From Chrysopilus asiliformis (taxonomy: Eukaryota; Arthropoda; Insecta; Diptera; Rhagionidae), in assembly GCA_964034945.1 (NCBI GenBank), contig OZ035962.1, forward strand, positions 68,028,274-68,092,273: a DNA stretch of 64,000 nt, given 5' to 3'. The notes beneath the pieces are model-generated. The model searched no databases and had not been told where the DNA came from. It was given only the letters and a program-made list of their open reading frames with translations. Within the stretch, counting starts at the first letter, position 1; each line of letters opens with the position of its first letter. The position numbers were made by a program, and so were the translations under genes. Below are positions 57,365 to 64,000 of the stretch, one piece after another.

Positions 57365-58060
57365 AAGTTTTCTGTCTTAGAGGACCTTCCGTTATCCTGA
57401 CAGACTTCTTAATGCCAGAATCTGATTCAACGATCCCAAAAACCCCCAGATGAGATTCTTGCCAGAAAATTTGAGGAAAAGAATGATCACGTTATCCTTA
57501 CAGGACTTTCCGTTATCCTTACAGACTTGTTAACATCAGAATCGGATTCAGCGATCCCAAAAACCCCCAGTTGAGATTTTTTTCCGGAAAATTTGAGGAA
57601 AAGGATAATCACGTTATCCTTACAGAACCTTCCGTTATCCTTACAGACTTGTTAACATCAGAATCGGATTCAGCGATCCCAAAAACTCCCAGGTGAGATT
57701 TTTTTCCAGAAAATTTGAGGAAAAGGATAATCACGTTATCCTTACAGAACCTTCCGTTATCCTTACAGACTTGTTAACATCAGAATCGGATTCAGCGATC
57801 CCAAAAACTCCCAGGTGAGATTTTTTGCCGGCAAATTTGAGAGAAAGGATAATCACGTTATCTTTACAGGGCCTTCCTTTATCAAGGACGAAATAGTGAA
57901 AATATTGTTTTGTCATTAGAGTTACGTAAGTGTGCAAAATTTCACGTCAATCGGTAGAATGGAATTGGGTCAAAGATGAATTGCAACATTTGACCTTGAA
58001 AAACAGACAGACAAACAGAGAGACAAATACGAAGGCAAGCTAAATAAAAGCTTTTAAAAA
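57365..58060 (+). repeat. 122-bp minisatellite array B with tail
   Basis: ATCACGTTATCCTTACAG-type phrases at 57489, 57611, 57733 and 57855 (exact 122-base spacing). The tail AAGGACGAAATAGTGAAAAT ... AAGCTAAATAAAAGCTTTTA, with degenerate (GACA)n, matches the tail of array A. Confidence 0.9.
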
Positions 58061-58374
58061 TTACAAATTATTTTCTGCGGTTTTTTTAAATTACAGAAAA
58101 CTAATGTAAAAATAAATTACAGGGCTTGTGTATGAAATTCAGTTCTTCATTGTACGTTTACAACGCTAATAATACTAAAATCTAAAGTGGCATGAATCGT
58201 TCAACATCCTGAACTCGAACAAGCTGAACACGAATATAGAATTTTTTTTTATTATTTCGTTCCGTTGTTTTGCTTTTATTTTACTTTGAAGTATTGGAAA
58301 ATATTGATGCACGGATACATTTCGGTTAGTTAAAAATATATGTCGTGAAAAAAATATGTTCTCCTAAACTGATA

Positions 58375-59275
58375 CACCCTGTAGAAAATAGATTTGTAAA
58401 AACGGGGTAAATTTACAAAAAAAGTCGTAAAATTTCGAAAAAAAATCAGAATTTAGCTCGCACAACATTAAAGTTGTAAATTTACCCAAAAAAACATTAA
58501 TCTTACACTAGAAATAGGGTAATTTTAAACAATGCGTAAAATTTCGACCAAAATTCATATTTTTACTCTCATTTTGGTGTAAAAACACGCTCACAGGGTA
58601 TTTTTGCATTATTGTACGGACAATTTCGTTATTTCACAACGCAATTGACGGCATTAGCGTGTTTGATGAGTCATTTGATCGCCATTCCAAAAATGGTTCA
58701 ATAGTTAAACACTAAATAGTTTATTCGCTCTGGCTTGATGGAGCTATGTTGCCTTCACCTTATAATTCGCACAAGGTTTGTGGCATCGGAGTAGAAATAC
58801 TCGATTCGAGTTTTACTCCACCAAAATCCTGTAAGCCTGCGTGGAAACTGGTAAAGCAGGCTCTGATGACGGTGAGCCAGCTTCCATACCAGAAACAGGC
58901 TCCTGGTGGGTTTTCAGGGCAGACATGTCCGACCTGTTGGGGGGAAATTTGGATGTAAAAACATCTACAAAAATAATATAATAATTTTGTTGTATTATTT
59001 TTGTTTTTGCAGACCATATAAGCCGAGAAATTCTAATACCATTTTCGGTGTAATTTTAAACAAAAAATGTCGTAAAATTACACCAGTATTGTACTCTTAC
59101 GTCTTATTTATTTTAAAGTTCCCCCGTAAAAGTGGCTTTTGTACGCCACAAAATGAGTAAAAATGCATAGCTTTTAAGCCATTCGACTCGGTTTAATTTT
59201 ACTACTATTATAATAGGAAAATGGTTTCCTACTATTATAGTGGTAAAATTACAATAAAATTTCCTAGAGTGCATG
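58375..59275. mobile_element. Possible MITE rich in GTAAAATTT words
   Basis: Weak inverted ends: left ACACCCTGTAGAAAATAGAT, right in reverse GCACTCTAGGAAATTTTATT. The interior alternates GTAAATTTAC / GTAAAATTTCG words. The central ~58640-58960 part is unlike the ends. Tentative. Confidence 0.35.
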
Positions 59276-62200
59276 TTTTACGACTAAATAAAAAGTATTT
59301 CACATTAGTGCTGTTTGAAAATTACAAAAGAATTTTAGTTTTAGAACACTGAAACGTAATTTGTCATCAATTCTTGTAAAATTTCACAACATCACTTAAT
59401 AGTTGTGAATTTTACTTTAATTAAAACTATAATTTTACATCAAATAGTAATTTTACATTATCTGAAATTGTGATTTTACAGTGATTTTACAGCAATTTTT
59501 ATTCTAAATTCAGCCGACATTATTTATTTAACTAATTTTCTGAAACTCAAACTACTTTATTTTCTTTAATACGAAACAAACATTTGCAAACAATATCGGA
59601 CTCTTTAAATTTTCTGCCAGATGATTTCAAAAACTTATTACCATCGTTTCTATCTTATATTCGTTTGTGCAAATATATAGTCATGTTTGGTTTATTTTAA
59701 TGCAAACAAAGATAATCATGTTATTTTATTGATTTGATTTATTTCATCGAGGTCATTTCCCTGACTTAATGCTTGTTTGCAAATACGAGATCATTAAACC
59801 AATCGGAAATAAAAAGAAATTTTGATAATTTAGGGAAATTTCGTCGATACACACGAGATTTCCGATGACGATGCCAAAACATTTGTGTATCCTATTCGAA
59901 AGGTTAAATTTACCACGTGTATATTTCAGGCCAGGGAATAGGCGAAGACTTCACTGAATACCAATTGAAATATTTTTGGTAGTTTGATCGTGAAACGAAA
60001 GGTTATCTGATCTCATGGGTGATTTTTTCATTCCTTTTGGTTCGATTTATCAGAATACGAAACTGTATTAGTTCGAGACAATCTGACCTGACCACACATC
60101 AGGCAGCTCGTTTTTTTTTTGTGGCATGACACACCAAACGCCGCAATTCAGCAACATTACGAAACGAACAATTTTTCTACACTAATATCGATTTTATGCT
60201 TTTTTCCCGATTTTTGCTATCTGTATAACCTGTACTTTTATCGATTGATGGTCTCCATTGCTACTTTTATGTGCTACGTTATACCTATACGTACCAGGGA
60301 GTTTTGATGATATAGCCGTAGCAACATTTCGAGCAAATAGGCCCCGGTTAAGAAAGTCTTTTGCAGTATGTGCAATAAGAAAACTCTACGAAAATAAATT
60401 TTCTTCTTTAGCATATAGTAGAAACACATCCGTGTCAACATAAACTGTTGATAAAATTGCCTGATTACGTTTAACAAACACAATTCGTAAATACTTGAAA
60501 TGCTATTAAATATACTTACCTGAGGAAAAATATCGATATTTCTGGACCGATTCTCATGAACATTTTATACCGGATATGATGAACTTACGTAAGAGCATAA
60601 TTTTTCGCACGACATTTGTGTTCGGTTCTTTAAACTTATTACAAAAAAAAATTTATTACAAGGATATTCGTATAGTTTTTCCTATCATAACCGTACAAGG
60701 AAAAGATTTAAGGATTTATATTTATGAATACCTTTTTGTTTATCAAAATCTTCTACATCAAGTTTTGTATCAACTCGTATGTTTTTATGGACATTTGGTA
60801 TGAAATGTTAAACCGAACAATCTTGAAAGTGAAGAAAAACTTAGATTGGACAATAGCAAAGAAAACAGTGATAAAAACATCGATGGACTACTCACAAAAA
60901 AAAGAGAATGAGCAACCATCGTATTGGCCTGGTTTAACCCTTCAATGTTGACTTATTCATCATTCCGACGACTTATTGAGCTACCCCCGACTGTCTATGA
61001 CAAAATGTGTTCGTATAGAATCGCATATGTAGTGCATTTTATCACGTTAAGACGTAGTATATAAAACGAAAATTTAACACAACTGATGTGCAGAATTTAC
61101 TAAAAAGGCATAAATTTTAAAGTCTTCTATGTGGTATACTTAAATTCTTAAGGAGTCTTGTAGATGGTACTATATTCTTTCGTGATCCCCTTAGTTTTTT
61201 TCCCTTTTTCAAGCATTTTCCGATAGAAATAATTTCTGTTTTCATGAATTCGAAATATTTCACATCGTATTCGCATAAAGAACTCAAAGTTGTTTGCTTT
61301 CTTCACTAACTAAGACCCGACTATACTCCATTGAAAGGATTTTTCCCTATATTTTATATGCTTTTCAGTTTCCTCTAGAAAATTCTTGCCATGCTTTGGA
61401 CAAGAAAATTTAGTTGTTTGAAAGAACTGCTATGCGATGGGAAACGATATGATAATATATGGTGAAATATTTACATGCAAAAAAGAAGAATGTAAAAAAA
61501 CATATTACATAAACGCCGGAAAGAAAAACAACAATTCCAAATGGCGAAAAGAGATAGAGATAATTAAACGTTATATTACTTGGATAACATATTCTTATGC
61601 AAATATTTGTATATTAACATATTTTATTTTATCTTATAAAATTAGAATATTCTCAACTAGTTGAATATTTGGGGAAAAATTAAGAAATCGCTTCGAACCA
61701 TACATAATATGTATAGCTGCTTTACAACATGAATGGTAAAAAAAAACTACGAAACAAATAGAAAATAATTCATATAATATATACACGCACACCTTCCATA
61801 ATAGTTATCACAAATTTTGACAAACATGTTAACTACAACCGTTTTTATTTGTAAATGTTCAAAACAATTTTTATTCAATTTACGAGTCACATATTCTCAT
61901 TTCGGATCTTTTTTTCTCTTGGGAACTTTTTGAAACGGAAAATACTTTACTGAACCATTATTGAAATAAAACTTTTCTTCACACAATTTTGTTTCCGTCG
62001 TTTTTTTTTTAAAGAAACTGTCCAACAAAGTTTCTACAAATGCGACAAGATTATATTATCAGATTTTGAAGTAAAAGCGATTTTCACAGACTTTTACTTC
62101 TTTTCAAGTAAAAATAAAATCTCCGCCCATCGGTGGTAATCCGCGAAACGAAGTCATTGCCAAGAAGAAGATTTTCTTTTGGTCGCCTTATCACAAAAAA

Positions 62201-62600
62201 AAAAATGAAATAAAAATAAAATAAAACCTAAGAAAACTTTTTTTTCTGCTTTTTCTTTAATTTTAATTCCTTGCGTAGGCATTTTTATATTACTTTCATA
62301 AATTTCCAAGTGTCCTTTAGACGACAGATTTTAAATAAATATGGGGAAAAAATTATTTGGACAAACACCAACGAGCGAGCCCCTCTGGCGTCTGCGAATT
62401 TTCTAAATAAATGTTTGGTAATGTGAATTCATGTCCCAAATAAGAGTATAAAGCCAAATGTACATAATCTCAATTCGAATTGCGGCAGGAGGAGAACCTT
62501 TTTTTAAACTTGTCGAAAATCCTGTTTAGAATACGCTTGCGAAAAAAACTTGTGATAATCTATAATTAAAAGATTACCATCGGGACAAGCGTGTAGACAA
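59276..62600. other. Unrecognised AT-rich DNA
   Basis: No gene, MITE or SINE that I can support. Open frames are short and of low-complexity composition. Confidence 0.5.
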
Positions 62601-62629
62601 GTGCTGTTACACAGTTGACCAATGTTGGA

Positions 62630-63480
62630 ATTTTTGTACCGTGTCCAAATGTACGCGGGAAAAACGTATGGGAATCGTTCCACCCAAATTGCATGCATTT
62701 ATGGAAAAAAGGGCATAGTGGCTAAATATTGGAGTCATTCCTATGAAAAAATTGTAACTATTCCCATTTTTTTTGGACAGATTCCAATTATTATAGTATT
62801 ATTTTTTTTTTGTATCACTCCTAAAATTATGAGAGAAATTGCTGTAAATGTTAGACATGTTACGACAAATAATTGGGGAACATTCCCTTTTGTAAGGGAC
62901 TCAATCCTAACATGAAAGGAATGAATCCTATAAAACGTTGTAATGTCTCCATTGATTGTTATTGCACTCTCTCCTATACATATGTGTGACATTCTCATTT
63001 GAAATAGGATTCGTTCCTATAATTAAGTACCATAATTCGTGCATATAATCCTGTCCGAATAAGATTGACTACTTTTTTTATTGGATTCTCTTCCTATAAT
63101 TATAGCACCATAATTTGAGTTATCGAATATACGATATAGGGAAGTTCGAGTGGCTTGAAAATATTCGAGATATCACACAACTCGAGTACTAAAACGCCCT
63201 GCAATTAAAAAATGTCTCCGGCACAACTGTTGGAGTGTAGGTTCAAACTATATGAACCACGAATTCGCGTACCGCGAATTATAATCGAAGAAAAAAAATT
63301 GGCTTGATCTACCTAGATTCGTTGAATCCTATTTGCATAGGAATAAATCCGCCAACACTTAGGATTCGTTCCAATTTTTTGTGTCGGACTGAGTCCTACA
63401 TAATATTGGAGTCACTTCTAAAAACAATGGAAACGATTCCATTCCATAATATAGCATTGTTTCCCCCTCAGTATAGGAAT
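62630..63480. repeat. Quasi-repeat block of GGAATNNNTCCTAT words
   Basis: About ten degenerate variants of a partly self-complementary word: GGAATCGTTCC, GGAATGAATCCTAT, AGGATTCGTTCCTATAAT, GATTCTCTTCCTATAATT, AGGAATAAATCC, AGGATTCGTTCC, ACGATTCCATTCC. No fixed period. Origin unknown. Confidence 0.5.
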
Positions 63481-63607
63481 GTCTGCAGTAAAAACGAAGA
63501 ATGGGTGCTAAAGGATGTTTTTTTTAGACGTGTGGTTTTCAATCTGGCACTACTTTTTCGGAGTTGGTCTTTTTGACAGTTTTCACTTGATTTATGCTCA
63601 GTTTGGT

Positions 63608-64000
63608 TTGCCATTTCGTCAAACGACCATCAAGCGCGTCGCACGTACGGTGAATGGGCCCAAAACGAGATGGCCACCGCTCCCGATTTTCACGAGAAAA
63701 TTTTGTTCAGCGATGAAGCTCACTTTTGGTTGAATAAGCAAAATTGTAGCATTTGAAGGGATGGTAATTCATAAGACATTCTTCAGACGCCGTTACATCC
63801 TCAAAAAGTCACTGTTTGGTGTTCTCTATGGGCAGAGGGAATCATTGGTTCATATTTCTTCAAAAATGAAGCCGGCCATAATGTTACAGTCAATGGGGAA
63901 CGCTATAGAGCCATGATTAATGACTTTTTCGTGCCTGAATTGGAGGATGTTGATGAGGACGACCTTTGGTTCCAACAAGACGGCGCTACATGCCATACAG
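63608..64000 (+). pseudogene. Mariner-like transposase pseudogene 2, cut by window end
   Basis: Frame from ~63608: SSNDHQARRTYGEWAQNEMA, then FSDEAHFWLNKQNCSI with the first catalytic Asp, stop codons at 63754-63756 and 63772-63774, then LHPQKVTVWCSLWAEGIIGS, NVTVNGERYRAMINDFFVPE and DLWFQQDGATCHT with the second catalytic Asp at the window edge. Same family as 5861-6530 but better preserved in this part and on the same strand. The upstream HTH is missing or unrecognisable. The third Asp would lie beyond 64000. Confidence 0.8.

Noticed and set aside
58746..58958. 70-codon frame MLPSPYNSHKVCGIG...
   Set aside because: No recognised domain; lies within a possible MITE interior.

Overview
This is AT-rich, repeat-dense eukaryotic DNA. 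It most resembles the genome of a higher (cyclorrhaphan) fly, possibly a tephritid. The grounds are a Fat-like cadherin exon, short GT..AG introns, insect-type pogo, Harbinger, hAT, Tc1 and mariner-like transposon remnants, and DINE-1-like repeats with (GACA/GACG)n cores. The species call is inference. No bacterial gene, operon, CRISPR array, rRNA or intact tRNA gene is visible.

Only one host gene is supported: the first coding exon of a Fat-like (kugelei/Fat2-type) cadherin on the minus strand (2580-3539). It has a good splice acceptor, an overlapping upstream ORF, a signal peptide, two cadherin repeats and a phase-0 donor. The rest of that gene lies left of the window. Bases 1-2578 are its first coding intron, and bases 3542-64000 are upstream DNA (5' intron or intergenic).

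Almost everything else recognisable is transposable-element strata. (1) Seven copies of a ~0.55 kb Helentron/DINE-1-like element (here HINE-1) and several of a related family (HINE-2); both carry GACA/GACG microsatellite cores. (2) A 2.2 kb pogo-class transposon at 24868-27087 with an uninterrupted transposase ORF, but the first catalytic Asp is His and the stop codon sits in a perfect 46-bp-arm palindrome. (3) A broken Tc1 (DD34E) transposase at 46700-47620, two mariner-like pseudogenes (5861-6530 and 63608 to the window end), Harbinger fragments (1315-1630, 4204-4458 and a MADF element at 39996-40585) and a hAT tail (52952-53169). (4) About fifteen inverted-repeat (MITE/foldback) elements, several nested, with readable target-site duplications. 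(5) Two copies of a tRNA-derived SINE in opposite orientation (31968-32282 and 45680-46010), and two clusters of three tRNA-like heads inside a tandem duplication (53743-57280).

Layout: 0-3.5 kb Fat-like exon and intron; 3.9-7.3 kb Harbinger-like MITE, HINE-1, mariner-like fragment and MITE; 9.6-14 kb a hAT-like repeat split by a Tigger-like element that itself holds a foldback element with YY1/Pho-like sites; 14-22 kb mostly unrecognised; 22.7-27.1 kb Helentron-like 122-bp arrays plus pogo; 27-33.4 kb MITEs, HINE-2 and SINE; 35-43 kb HINE-1, hAT, Harbinger and a nested pogo derivative; 45.6-47.6 kb SINE, MITE and Tc1; 50-58 kb HINE-1 swarm, GC-hairpin island, tRNA-like clusters and a second 122-bp array; 58-64 kb largely unrecognised with a truncated transposase at the edge. 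I found no convincing new multi-gene system. The most unusual items are the palindrome-capped pogo ORF, the tRNA-like clusters, the YY1-motif foldback and the GC-hairpin island.
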